Positions 1-7,716 are shown, numbered from the stretch's first letter. The stretch is 8,471 nucleotides of DNA from Kiritimatiellales bacterium (GCA_030621805.1 JAUXGY010000062.1:1-8471); one strand, 5' to 3'. Numbers and translations are program-made. The notes: a model not told the origin generated them from the letters alone.

Positions 1-835
1 GGTTGATCACGCGGCGGTAGAGATCGTTGAGGTCGGACGTAGCGAAACGTCCGCCTTCGAGCGGCACAAGCGGGCGCAGGTCCGGCGGAATGACCGGGAG
101 CACTTCCATGACGATCCACTCGGGGCGGGAGTTGCTCTTGACGAACCCCTCCATCACCTTCATCTGGTTGACGAGCTTCTTGCGGGTTTGCTTGGAGCGC
201 GTATTCATCATCGCTGCCTCCAAATTCTGGAGGGTCTCCACAAGATCGATCTTGCAAAGCAGGTCGCGAACGGCTTCCGCGCCAATTTTGGCGATAAAGC
301 TGTCGAGTCCATAGTTGTCGAGTGCTTCGCGGTACTCCTCTTCGGAAAGCAGCTGCTTTTCCTTCAAGGGGGTATCGCCGGGATCGACGACAATGTAGTT
401 GTCGTAGTAGAGCACGCGCTCGAGGTTGCGCATGGTCATGTCGAGAATCAAACCCATCCGGCTCGGGGTCGCCTTGAAGAACCAGATGTGCGAGACCGGC
501 ACGGCCAGTTCAATGTGCGCCAGCCGCTCGCGACGAACGCGTGAAAGGGTTACTTCCACACCGCAACGGTCGCAGATCACGCCCTTGTGCTTGATGCGCT
601 TGTATTTTCCACACGAGCATTCCCAGTCCTTGGTCGGGCCAAAGATACGCTCGCAGAACAGGCCGCCCTTCTCGGGCTTGAAGGTCCTGTAGTTGATCGT
701 TTCCGGGTTCTTGACCTCGCCATGGCTCCATGAGCGGATCGATTCGGGTGAAGCCAGCGTGATGCTCGCGTAGTCACTGAGATCCTCGCGCTTCATTCCA
801 AAAATTTCTGCGGCACTGCTTGATTTACTTTCCAC
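1..835 (-). CDS. rpoC: RNA polymerase beta' subunit, N-terminal part (runs off the left edge)
   Basis: This encodes the first 278 codons of the beta' subunit, which with beta forms the catalytic cleft of RNA polymerase. After a short leader the protein has the beta' start region (GEVKNPETINYRTFKPEKGG, about residues 39-58). The N-terminal zinc-binding element follows, with cysteines at 73, 75, 88 and 91 (CSC, then CDRCG). Next come the clamp segment HIELAVPVSHIWFF and, close to the window edge, the lid-side motif PLVPLEGGRFATSDLNDLYR. The catalytic NADFDGD motif lies outside the window. I chose a GTG start because a strong Shine-Dalgarno (AGGAGGA, 841-847) sits 5 bases upstream. The first ATG in frame (796-794, residue 14) has no comparable site. 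The gene follows rpoB by 45 bases, so co-transcription and likely coordinated translation are expected. Identity is certain; only the exact start is open. Confidence 0.97.
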   Translation of the reverse strand, partial: MESKSSSAAEIFGMKREDLSDYASITLASPESIRSWSHGEVKNPETINYRTFKPEKGGLFCERIFGPTKDWECSCGKYKRIKHKGVICDRCGVEVTLSRVRRERLAHIELAVPVSHIWFFKATPSRMGLILDMTMRNLERVLYYDNYIVVDPGDTPLKEKQLLSEEEYREALDNYGLDSFIAKIGAEAVRDLLCKIDLVETLQNLEAAMMNTRSKQTRKKLVNQMKVMEGFVKSNSRPEWIVMEVLPVIPPDLRPLVPLEGGRFATSDLNDLYRRVIN

Positions 836-840
836 CGTGT

Positions 841-847
841 TCCTCCT
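841..847 (-). promoter_or_regulatory. Shine-Dalgarno site that sets the rpoC GTG start
   Basis: Read on the minus strand this is AGGAGGA, a near-perfect anti-16S match, 5 bases before the GTG at 835-833. It lies in the 45-base rpoB-rpoC gap. It is the main reason to prefer the GTG over the internal ATG 13 codons later. The rest of that gap shows no hairpin or promoter that I can support. Confidence 0.8.
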
Positions 848-880
848 GCAATCTAAATGGTATTCTGAATAAACCGGAAA

Positions 881-3800
881 CTAGGACATGATGATGGGTT
901 CGCCATCTTCATTCTTCACCTGGAAGTTAAGTCCCAATCCCTGCAGTTCCTTAATCAGTACGTTGAATGACTCCGGGCAACCTGAATCCAGAACGTTTTC
1001 GCCCTTCACAATCGCCTCGTACATGCGGGTTCGGCCGGCAATGTCGTCACTCTTCACCGTCAGGATTTCCTGCAGCGCATGCGCCGCACCATAGGCTTCA
1101 AGTGCCCACACTTCCATCTCTCCGAAACGCTGCCCGCCATATTGCGCCTTACCGCCGAGCGGCTGCTGCGTAACGAGCGAGTAGGGTCCAACCGCACGGG
1201 CGTGGATTTTCTCGCTGACGAGGTGGTGGAGTTTGAGCATGTAGATCACACCCACCATGACGCGTTGCTCGAACTTTTCGCCCGTGCGCCCATCGTAGAG
1301 TACCGTCTTGCCATCGTCTTCAAACCCAGCATCAACCAGCATATCGCGGATCTGCTGTTCGGAGATTCCATCGAAAATTGGCGTTGCGGCGTGCATGCCA
1401 AGGTGTTTGCAGGCCCATCCAAGATGGGTTTCAAGCACCTGTCCCACGTTCATGCGTGAAGGCACGCCCAAGGGATTGAGCACAATATCGACCGGTGTAC
1501 CGTCCGGTAAGAACGGCATGTCTTCCTCGGCAACAATCCGGGAAATTACCCCTTTGTTACCGTGGCGACCCGCCATTTTGTCCCCGACAGACAGTTTCTT
1601 CTTCTCTGCAATGTAGACCTTCACCGACTTAACGATACCGGCGTCCATCTCCTCGCCGCTTCCAGCGCGGTTGAACGAACGGTCCTTGTCGGCCTTGGCT
1701 TCCACAAACTTGGTGCGGTATTCATCGATGATGCCCATGATCTTGATGCGGATCGGGCTGGGCTCGATGTCTACATGCTCATAGTTCGCCGCTAACTTTC
1801 GTAGCAGGGTCTTGGTAATTTTGCGGTTGGCCGGGATGATAATGTCGCCCGCCTCCACATTCACCACATCCAGCGGAATCTTTTCCCCCAACAAGATGTT
1901 GGAAAGGGACTCGGTTAGATCCTCGGTCAATTGAGCCACCACGCCAGCATGGCGCTCGGCGATCTCTTCCTGCATCTTCTTGACGTCGGACGGAGCATCC
2001 TTGGTGGCTTTGAGCGTGGTATCCTTGGAGGAGACCTTCACGTCCATCACAATACCGTGCGTTCCAGAAGGTGCCTTCAGCGAGGTATCGCGAACGTCGG
2101 CCGCTTTCTCTCCAAAGATGGCACGCAGCAGGCGTTCTTCTGGAGCGAGTTCGGTTTCACTCTTCGGCGTAATCTTGCCCACCAGAATATCGCCAGGCTT
2201 GACTTCGGCTCCAATCTGAACAATGCCGTCGTGCGAAAGATTTTTCAGTGCTTCCTCGCCCACGTTGGGAATGTCGCGCGTGATTTCCTCCGGACCCAGC
2301 TTGGTATCACGGGCACCGCACTCAAACTCTTCGATGTGGATGGAAGTATAGACATCTTCACGAACCAGCCTCTGGTTGATCAGGATGGCATCCTCGAAGT
2401 TGTAGCCGCCCCAAGGCATAAACGCGACCACCACATTGCGCCCAAGCGCAAGCTCGCCCTCGTCCGTCCCGGCACCGTCGGCCAGCACATCGCCCTCGGC
2501 GATCTTCTGCCCAACCTTCACCAACGGACGCTGGTTGAGGCAGGTGCCTGCATTGGAGCGCATAAACTTGCGTAGGTCATAGGTTTGGGCATCGCTGTCC
2601 GACGTTTTCTTCGTCGGCATCGTCCCATCCTTGGAGATGATGATGCGGCTGGCGGAGGCATACGCCACCTGCCCCCCGGCGCTGGCAATAATCAACACGC
2701 GGGAGTCGCGAGCCAGACGGCCTTCGATGCCGGTTCCAACGTAGGGGCGTTCGGCTTTCATCAGCGGAACGGCTTGGCGTTGCATGTTCGAGCCCATGAG
2801 GGCGCGGTTGGCATCGTCATGCTCGAGGAATGGAATCAGACCCGCCGCAATGGAGACCACCTGCTTCGGTGAAACATCCATATACTGCACATCGTTCGGC
2901 TCAACTTCGCGGAAGTCGCCCAGAACACGAACCATAACCCGGTCGTTAACAAAACATTTCTTATCGTCGAGCTCGGCATTGGCCTGTGCAATCACAAAGC
3001 GTTCTTCCTCGTCGGCGGTCAGCCAGTCGAGATCCTTGGAAACCTTGCCCTTGGCCACTTTCAGGTAGGGCGTAACGATAAAGCCATACTCATTGACCTT
3101 CGCAAAGGTTGAGAGCGAAGAGATCAGACCAATGTTGGGTCCCTCCGGCGTCTCAATCGGGCAGATTCGACCATAGTGCGAACTATGCACGTCGCGTACT
3201 TCGAAGCCGGCGCGATCACGGTTTAGACCGCCCGGTCCAAGAGCGGAAAGGCGGCGTTTGTGCGTGAGTTCGGAAAGCGGGTTCGTCTGGTCCATGAACT
3301 GGGACAACTGGCTACGGCCAAAGAAGTCCTTGATCACGGCGGAAAGCGCCTTTGGATTAATCAACTTCTGCGAGGAGAGGTTGTCAACCGTGGTATCGAA
3401 AATCGTCATGCGCTCTTTAACGAGGCGCTGAATGCGGGATAGGCCGACCCGGCACTGTCCTTCCAGCAATTCACCGACGGTACGGATGCGGCGGCTGCCC
3501 AGATGGTCAATATCATCGAGCGTTCCCGTGCCCATGCGAACCATCAGCAGGTAGCGAACCGCTTCGACCACGTCTTCAACTTCCAGCGTCAAAGCCGTTT
3601 TTTTGATGCCTAACTTTTGTTGGATCTTGTAGCGTCCCACGCGGCTGAGGTTAAAGCGTGCTTCATCGAAGAAGAGGCGCTTAACCATCTGGCGGGCAGA
3701 TGCGGTGGTGGGCGGATCGCCCGGGCGGAGTTTCTGATAGAGATCTTTCAGTGCTTCATCGACGGTGCGGGTGGTATCGGCCTGTACGCTCTTAAGGAAC

Positions 3801-4645
3801 ACGCCTTGATCCCACGAAACATCAACTACGCTGACCTTCTTATAGCCCGCCATCTTCATGCGCTGGATCATATCCACCGTCAAGTTGTCGTAGCGTCGAC
3901 CGATCACTGACTCGGAGTCGGCATCGATGATGTCGTCGCTGAGTACCAGATTTTCGAGATCAGCTTCTGCGAAAGTTTTCTTGGAAAGCGAGAAGCTAGT
4001 GTATTTATAGTAGAGGCCGAGGATTTCCTCGTCGGACGCATAGCCCAGTGCACGCAGGAACGTCGATGCCAGGAATTTACGGCGGCGGCGCTTGCGATCG
4101 AGATAGATATAGATCAGATCGCTGGTATCGAATTGAGCTTCAATCCACGAACCATGGTCCGGAATGATACGGAACGAGTGCAGGATCGAGCCGTTGGCAT
4201 GCTTGGTCTTTTCAAAGCAGATACCCGGCGAACGATGCAGTTGGCTGACGATCACGCGCTCCGCTCCGTTGATCACAAAGCTTCCACTGTCCGTCATCAG
4301 CGGTATTTCACCCATAAAGAGCGTGTCTTCACGCAAATCCTCGCCTTCGCGAAGCTTGAAGGTCACATACAACGGAGCCGAAAAGGTTTCCCCCTCGCGA
4401 ACCGATTCTAAGTGCGCCAGCTTCGGCTTCTTGATTTCATAGCTCACGAAATCGAGGGCAATCTGCCCGTCGTAGCTCTCAATCGGGAACGCCTCGTTCA
4501 ACACGGACTGCAATCCCATCTTTTTGCGACGGGAGGGAGCAACATTCTGTTGAAGAAAGTCCCTGTAGGAGTTCAGTTGGATTTCAATTAAGTCCGGCGC
4601 CTCGAGCGCATCTGTAAGCTTACCAAAGTTTTTTCTTTCAGCCAT
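881..4645 (-). CDS. rpoB: DNA-directed RNA polymerase beta subunit
   Basis: This is a complete 1254-residue beta subunit, which with beta' forms the active centre for RNA synthesis. The N-terminal protrusion and lobe are recognisable (NGAERVIVSQLHRSPG, about 126-141). The rifampicin-pocket segment lies near 447-469 (QLSQFMDQTNPLSELTHKRR) and is followed by the fork region RDVHSSHYGRICPIETPEGP. The catalytic-site motif GDKMAGRHGNKG begins at residue 1021, giving the two conserved lysines at 1023 and 1031. The C-terminal clamp motif QPLGGKAQYGGQRFGEMEVW is also intact. The length is shorter than the 1342 residues of E. coli beta, consistent with absence of the larger lineage-specific insertions. 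The ATG has AAGGT 6 bases upstream. The gene lies 117 bases after rplL, across two hairpins, and 45 bases before rpoC. The reading frame is intact, with no sign of transfer or decay. Confidence 0.99.
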   Translation of the reverse strand: MAERKNFGKLTDALEAPDLIEIQLNSYRDFLQQNVAPSRRKKMGLQSVLNEAFPIESYDGQIALDFVSYEIKKPKLAHLESVREGETFSAPLYVTFKLREGEDLREDTLFMGEIPLMTDSGSFVINGAERVIVSQLHRSPGICFEKTKHANGSILHSFRIIPDHGSWIEAQFDTSDLIYIYLDRKRRRRKFLASTFLRALGYASDEEILGLYYKYTSFSLSKKTFAEADLENLVLSDDIIDADSESVIGRRYDNLTVDMIQRMKMAGYKKVSVVDVSWDQGVFLKSVQADTTRTVDEALKDLYQKLRPGDPPTTASARQMVKRLFFDEARFNLSRVGRYKIQQKLGIKKTALTLEVEDVVEAVRYLLMVRMGTGTLDDIDHLGSRRIRTVGELLEGQCRVGLSRIQRLVKERMTIFDTTVDNLSSQKLINPKALSAVIKDFFGRSQLSQFMDQTNPLSELTHKRRLSALGPGGLNRDRAGFEVRDVHSSHYGRICPIETPEGPNIGLISSLSTFAKVNEYGFIVTPYLKVAKGKVSKDLDWLTADEEERFVIAQANAELDDKKCFVNDRVMVRVLGDFREVEPNDVQYMDVSPKQVVSIAAGLIPFLEHDDANRALMGSNMQRQAVPLMKAERPYVGTGIEGRLARDSRVLIIASAGGQVAYASASRIIISKDGTMPTKKTSDSDAQTYDLRKFMRSNAGTCLNQRPLVKVGQKIAEGDVLADGAGTDEGELALGRNVVVAFMPWGGYNFEDAILINQRLVREDVYTSIHIEEFECGARDTKLGPEEITRDIPNVGEEALKNLSHDGIVQIGAEVKPGDILVGKITPKSETELAPEERLLRAIFGEKAADVRDTSLKAPSGTHGIVMDVKVSSKDTTLKATKDAPSDVKKMQEEIAERHAGVVAQLTEDLTESLSNILLGEKIPLDVVNVEAGDIIIPANRKITKTLLRKLAANYEHVDIEPSPIRIKIMGIIDEYRTKFVEAKADKDRSFNRAGSGEEMDAGIVKSVKVYIAEKKKLSVGDKMAGRHGNKGVISRIVAEEDMPFLPDGTPVDIVLNPLGVPSRMNVGQVLETHLGWACKHLGMHAATPIFDGISEQQIRDMLVDAGFEDDGKTVLYDGRTGEKFEQRVMVGVIYMLKLHHLVSEKIHARAVGPYSLVTQQPLGGKAQYGGQRFGEMEVWALEAYGAAHALQEILTVKSDDIAGRTRMYEAIVKGENVLDSGCPESFNVLIKELQGLGLNFQVKNEDGEPIIMS

Positions 4646-4678
4646 CCCGCACCTTCAGGTTTATATTGGAGAACACAT

Positions 4679-4708
4679 TTGTTCCCCTTTGGGGTCAAAG
4701 GGGAACAA
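4679..4708 (-). repeat. Perfect 13-bp inverted repeat (hairpin) between rplL and rpoB
   Basis: The arms TTGTTCCCCTTTG and CAAAGGGGAACAA (4679-4691 and 4696-4708) pair perfectly around a 4-base loop. On the transcript strand no U-run follows the stem; the next bases are ATGTGTTCTCC. It therefore does not look like a standard intrinsic terminator. In E. coli the rplL-rpoB space holds a partial terminator and an RNase III site that lower rpoB output relative to the ribosomal proteins. The same position here suggests a comparable attenuator or processing site, but that role is inferred. Confidence 0.75.
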
Positions 4709-4715
4709 TCATAGA

Positions 4716-4731
4716 GCCACCGAAAGGTGGC
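4716..4731 (-). repeat. Second hairpin, 6-bp stem, between rplL and rpoB
   Basis: GCCACC and GGTGGC pair around a 4-base loop. The loop is GAAA on the plus strand and TTTC on the transcript strand. It lies 7 bases upstream, in the direction of transcription, of the 13-bp hairpin and 31 bases after the rplL stop codon. Its G/C-rich stem and place next to the larger hairpin suggest the two form one structured intercistronic element. No T-run follows on the minus strand, so termination is not supported. Confidence 0.55.
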
Positions 4732-4762
4732 ACAATCGAATGGAATTCAAGCAAACAGAAGT

Positions 4763-5185
4763 CTACTTGAGTTCTACAGTTGCTCCAACACCTTCGAGCT
4801 TTTCCTTGATGGATTCTGCATCTTCCTTGGAAACGCCTTCCTTCACAGCTACCGGAGCCGAGTCAACCAAGCCTTTGGCTTCTTTCAGACCCAAACCGGT
4901 CAGGGTACGAAGTTCCTTAATCACCTGGATCTTCTGTCCGCCAGCGGCAGTCAGCATCACAGAAAACTCGGTCTGTTCGGCCGCTTCGGCACCTTCTCCA
5001 CCACCCGCAGGAGCGGCAACAGCAACAGCAGCTGGAGCGGCCGCAGTTACGCCTAGACGGTCTTCAAGGGCTTTCACCAGTTGAGAGAGTTCGAGAACTG
5101 AAATGGTTTCAACCCAATCAACGAATTCGGCCATTTTGCCTTCGAGTTTTACTTCTTCTTTTACTTCTACTGTTTCTTCGGACAT
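4763..5185 (-). CDS. rplL: 50S ribosomal protein L7/L12
   Basis: This is the stalk protein that recruits and stimulates translational GTPases such as EF-Tu and EF-G; dimers bind the C-terminal helix of L10. The dimerisation domain is near residues 19-45 (WVETISVLELSQLVKALED). An Ala/Pro/Gly-rich hinge follows at about 46-72. The C-terminal GTPase-contacting domain carries the hallmark TGLGLKEAKGLVDSAP at about 96-111. At 140 residues it is some 16-20 longer than usual because of a charged N-terminal tail (MSEETVEVKEEVKLEGK). The start at 5185 has a strong AAGGAGG 7 bases upstream. A second ATG at residue 18 has a weaker GAAGG and would give the usual length. The gene is 39 bases after rplJ, the standard partner. 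Confidence 0.98.
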   Translation of the reverse strand: MSEETVEVKEEVKLEGKMAEFVDWVETISVLELSQLVKALEDRLGVTAAAPAAVAVAAPAGGGEGAEAAEQTEFSVMLTAAGGQKIQVIKELRTLTGLGLKEAKGLVDSAPVAVKEGVSKEDAESIKEKLEGVGATVELK

Positions 5186-5192
5186 TGTCGTT

Positions 5193-5199
5193 CCTCCTT
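5193..5199 (-). promoter_or_regulatory. Strong Shine-Dalgarno site of rplL
   Basis: The minus strand reads AAGGAGG 7 bases before the ATG at 5185, one of the best ribosome-binding sites in the window. This suits L12, needed in several copies per ribosome while its neighbours are needed once. It also favours the long N-terminal form over the internal ATG at residue 18. Confidence 0.75.
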
Positions 5200-5224
5200 A
5201 GACTACTTTCCAATTAATAAATGA

Positions 5225-5755
5225 TTACGCTTCTTGTTCTAGTTTCGTTTTAACCGCATCCAACACGTATACGAGAGAGGCCACCTTCTGATCCAATACC
5301 CCAACGAGCTGGCTACATGGAGCCTGAAGGGTACCCAGCAACTGGGCGCGAAGCACATCCTTGGAAGGTAGTTTAGCCAATTCAATGACCTCCTCCCCCG
5401 TGATGGCCTTGCCTTCAAGGAATCCTCCCCGGACAACCGGTTTCTTATTTGCCTCACTAAATTTCTTGATCACCTTCGCGACTTCAACCACATCGCCGGC
5501 ACCGTAGATTAGGGCCGTCTGGCCCTTGAGCATCTCGGTAGCCTGATCGTCAAGCGCACGCTTAAGCATGCGGTTGTTGACCACATTAAACGTGGCGTCG
5601 TTGTCGCGCAGGTTTTTCTTGAGTTCGGTGGTCTGCGGCATATCCATGCCGGTATAGTCCGCCAAGATCATGTATAGCGCACCCGCGATACGCTCATCGA
5701 GCTCCGCTGCGATGGCCTTCTTTTCTGGTCTAATGCCTTTACTCTCAGGTTTCAT
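5225..5755 (-). CDS. rplJ: 50S ribosomal protein L10
   Basis: L10 is the base of the ribosomal stalk: its N-terminal domain binds 23S rRNA next to L11 and its C-terminal helix holds the L12 dimers. The 176-residue product has the family pattern, with an N-terminal segment rich in K and E, then LADYTGMDMPQTTELKKNLR (about 32-51) and the L10 motif VVNNRMLKRAL (about 58-68). A glycine-containing central part and a helical C-terminal tail (SLVYVLDAVKTKLEQ) end the protein. Length is normal. The start at 5755 lies 15 bases after the rplA stop, with an AGGAAGG-like site overlapping that stop. Directly upstream of rplL, the standard pair. The gap leaves no room for the long L10-binding leader known from E. 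coli. Confidence 0.98.
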   Translation of the reverse strand: MKPESKGIRPEKKAIAAELDERIAGALYMILADYTGMDMPQTTELKKNLRDNDATFNVVNNRMLKRALDDQATEMLKGQTALIYGAGDVVEVAKVIKKFSEANKKPVVRGGFLEGKAITGEEVIELAKLPSKDVLRAQLLGTLQAPCSQLVGVLDQKVASLVYVLDAVKTKLEQEA

Positions 5756-5770
5756 GGTGTTCCACCCTTC

Positions 5771-6466
5771 CTATTCAGAGATTTCCTTGAGGGAAACCCG
5801 CAATCCGGGCCCCATGGTTGATGAAATGGTGCAGCGTTTGATATAGGTTCCTTTCGCAGAGGCCGGGCGGGCACCATGAATGGCATCAACCAGAGCCTTG
5901 GCGTTTTCAGCCAAGGCCTCTACCGTAAACGAACGCTTGCCGAACGGCACCATGATGTTCCCGTTGCGATCCATGCGGAACTCGACCCGTCCCGCCTTAA
6001 GCTGGTTTACAGCCGCTGCGGTGTCGTCGGTAACGGTTCCCGTCTTTGGATTCGGCATCAAACCGCGCGGACCCAAAATACGAGCCGCCTTGCGAACTTC
6101 TTTCATGGCGTCAGGAGTGGCCACTGCCGCATCGAAATCGATCCAGCCGTCGAGTACCTTTTTAATCAAGTCCTCAAAGCCCACTTCAGCGGCACCTGCC
6201 TCGCGGGCTGCCGTCGCTGCATCGCCGGTGGCGAAAACAATCACGCGGACATCCTTTCCGGTTCCATGCGGCAATGCCACGGTGGAACGGATGGCCTGGT
6301 CGGATTTGGAGGGATCAACCCCCATCCGGAACGCCATCTCGATCGTTTCGTCAAAATTTGCGGTCGGGTTTTCCTGCAGGAATGTCACTGCATCGGCAAC
6401 GCTATAGTTGGCGTCGTTCTTTACCTTTTCCGCTACACTTCTATATTTTTTTCCGTGCATAGCCAT
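5771..6466 (-). CDS. rplA: 50S ribosomal protein L1
   Basis: L1 forms the mobile stalk at the E site that guides deacylated tRNA out, and in many bacteria it represses its own L11-L1 mRNA. The 231-residue length is standard. The family is shown by IRSTVALPHGTGKDVRVIVF (about 59-78), the signature LGPRGLMPNPKTGTV (about 131-145) and the C-terminal KRCTISSTMGPGLRV (about 210-224) of the two-domain fold. Two close starts exist (MAM); the first is favoured because GAGGT inside the rplK end lies 8 bases before it. Only one base separates the rplK stop from this ATG, so translational coupling with rplK is likely. Confidence 0.98.
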   Translation of the reverse strand: MAMHGKKYRSVAEKVKNDANYSVADAVTFLQENPTANFDETIEMAFRMGVDPSKSDQAIRSTVALPHGTGKDVRVIVFATGDAATAAREAGAAEVGFEDLIKKVLDGWIDFDAAVATPDAMKEVRKAARILGPRGLMPNPKTGTVTDDTAAAVNQLKAGRVEFRMDRNGNIMVPFGKRSFTVEALAENAKALVDAIHGARPASAKGTYIKRCTISSTMGPGLRVSLKEISE

Positions 6467-6467
6467 T

Positions 6468-6890
6468 TTACTCTACCTCGATTCCCATGCTGCGTGCAGT
6501 GCCCGCAATAATGCGTACTGCCGCGTCCATATCATTTGCGTTCAGGTCGTCTTTTTTCGTTTCGACGATTTCCTCGAGCTGAGCGCGAGTCACTGTTCCG
6601 ACCTTGTCGCGATTCGGCACACCAGATCCCTTGGCGATGGCTGCTGCTTTTTTAAGCAGAACCGCCGCGGGCGGGCTTTTGGTGATAAACGAGAAGCTAC
6701 GGTCTTTATAGACTGTGATCACGACGGGAACAACCAGCCCCGCCTTATCTTGCGTCGCGGCATTGTATGCCTTGCAAAATTCCATGATGTTCACACCATG
6801 CTGGCCCAAAGCCGGACCCACCGGCGGCGCAGGGTTTGCCTGCCCGGCCGGAATCTGCAACTTGATATAACCTGTCACTTCCTTAGCCAT
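6468..6890 (-). CDS. rplK: 50S ribosomal protein L11
   Basis: L11 binds the GTPase-associated rRNA region at the stalk base and, in organisms with RelA-type stringent control, takes part in sensing uncharged tRNA. The 140-residue product is of normal length. The N-terminal domain has the proline-rich IPAGQANPAPPVGPALGQHG (about 13-32), the target region for thiopeptide antibiotics in this family. The rRNA-binding C-terminal domain includes GTVTRAQLEEIVETKKDDLN (about 98-117) and ends with AVRIIAGTARSMGIEVE. The ATG at 6890 is preceded by AGAGGA at a spacing of 5. The gene follows nusG by 15 bases and precedes rplA by one base. Confidence 0.99.
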   Translation of the reverse strand: MAKEVTGYIKLQIPAGQANPAPPVGPALGQHGVNIMEFCKAYNAATQDKAGLVVPVVITVYKDRSFSFITKSPPAAVLLKKAAAIAKGSGVPNRDKVGTVTRAQLEEIVETKKDDLNANDMDAAVRIIAGTARSMGIEVE

Positions 6891-6905
6891 AACTATCCTC
6901 TAAAT

Positions 6906-7460
6906 TTATTCGACAGTACGTTCAACCTGCCAATATTCGAGCTCTACCGGAGCGGAACGCCCAAAAATTGAAACTGAAATCTTCAGCTTTCCACGCTCTG
7001 GATCGACTTCCTCAATAGCCCCGCTAAAGTTCAGGAACGGACCATCGGTGATCTTCACCATTTCGCCCGGCTCGAACATAACCTTCGGTGCAACTGATTC
7101 CTTCTTCTTCTCGATCTGGTGGACAATATTATCCACCTCGTCTTCGCTCAGCGCAACGGGCCGGTCTCCGCCCAGAAACCCGATCACACTCGGCGTGTTC
7201 TGGATGAAATACCAAGCACGCTCATTGAAAGCCTTGTCCTCGTCATACAAGCAGATATTAATCAGGACATAGCCTGGGAAAAACTTGCGGTTAACCGTCG
7301 TTTTCTTCCCTTGCCTGACTTCAGAAACCTTCTCGGAGGGGATTAATACCTCTCCAATAATCTCCTCCATCTCCTCCTGCTGCACACGACTGGAGATATT
7401 CCTCTGAACCTTAAGCTCATGGCCGGAAAGCGCGTGTAGAATGAACCATTGTTTCGGCAT
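6906..7460 (-). CDS. nusG: Transcription termination/antitermination factor NusG
   Basis: NusG binds RNA polymerase and can link it to Rho or to the leading ribosome through S10. The 184-residue protein has the NGN domain at about 4-113 (KQWFILHALSGHELKVQRNI; NRKFFPGYVLINI at 57-69; NTPSVIGFLGG at 88-98). A charged linker (EKKKESVAPK) follows, then a KOW domain at about 130-160 (FEPGEMVKITDGPFLNFSGA) and a C-terminal strand region. Length is typical, and no extra inserted domain is seen. AAGGT lies 7 bases before the ATG. The gene follows secE by 28 bases, the near-universal secE-nusG pairing. Confidence 0.98.
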   Translation of the reverse strand: MPKQWFILHALSGHELKVQRNISSRVQQEEMEEIIGEVLIPSEKVSEVRQGKKTTVNRKFFPGYVLINICLYDEDKAFNERAWYFIQNTPSVIGFLGGDRPVALSEDEVDNIVHQIEKKKESVAPKVMFEPGEMVKITDGPFLNFSGAIEEVDPERGKLKISVSIFGRSAPVELEYWQVERTVE

Positions 7461-7488
7461 AATAAAACCTTATCCCTATCGAACCACT

Positions 7489-7692
7489 CTAACGAATAAT
7501 AAACTCAAGCAAGCCCATGTTCACCATATCGCATAAACCCACATACGCACCGAGGATGATTACGGAAATAATCACGACCACCGAAGAACCAAACAGTTCT
7601 TTTCGCGAGGGCCACGAGCATTTCACTAACTCGACCTTTACCTCCGCGAGGAAGGTTTTCAGATTCCCGATGCCTTGTGTTAGTTTATTCAT
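7489..7692 (-). CDS. secE: Preprotein translocase subunit SecE
   Basis: SecE clamps the two halves of SecY in the inner-membrane protein-export channel. The 67-residue product is the short, single-span form. An amphipathic helix at about 13-24 (TFLAEVKVELVK) leads to the conserved CSWPSRKEL (25-33, usually V or I at the first position). One hydrophobic transmembrane segment spans about 36-58 (SSVVVIISVIILGAYVG). E. coli SecE has two extra N-terminal spans that are absent here, as in most bacteria. The ribosome-binding site is weak (GGAA). The gene starts 24 bases after the tRNA-Trp 3' end, so tRNA processing would release this 5' end. Confidence 0.96.
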   Translation of the reverse strand: MNKLTQGIGNLKTFLAEVKVELVKCSWPSRKELFGSSVVVIISVIILGAYVGLCDMVNMGLLEFIIR

Positions 7693-7716
7693 CTGCTTTT
7701 TCCAGTTTCAAATACG

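Noticed and set aside
1931..2575. A 214-codon plus-strand open frame inside rpoB.
   Set aside because: It is wholly antisense to the intact, highly conserved rpoB, shows no recognisable domain, and is the kind of shadow frame expected in this base composition.
4655..4700. A promoter for rpoB, with TATAAA-like (AATATAAAC) and TTGACC-like boxes on the minus strand.
   Set aside because: The spacing between the boxes is about 27 bases, far from the usual 16-18, and the TTGACC falls in the hairpin loop. Not supportable from sequence alone.
4679..4708. Rho-independent terminator between rplL and rpoB.
   Set aside because: The stem is strong, but no run of T follows it on the transcript strand (ATGTGTTCTCC), and rpoB must be transcribed. 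I keep it as a hairpin of unproven function.
5876..6511. A 211-codon plus-strand open frame opposite rplA and the end of rplK.
   Set aside because: It is antisense to two complete ribosomal protein genes, lacks any family motif, and its sequence is explained by their codons.
6408..6971. A 187-codon plus-strand open frame opposite rplK and the end of nusG.
   Set aside because: It is antisense to conserved genes with no independent evidence of coding.
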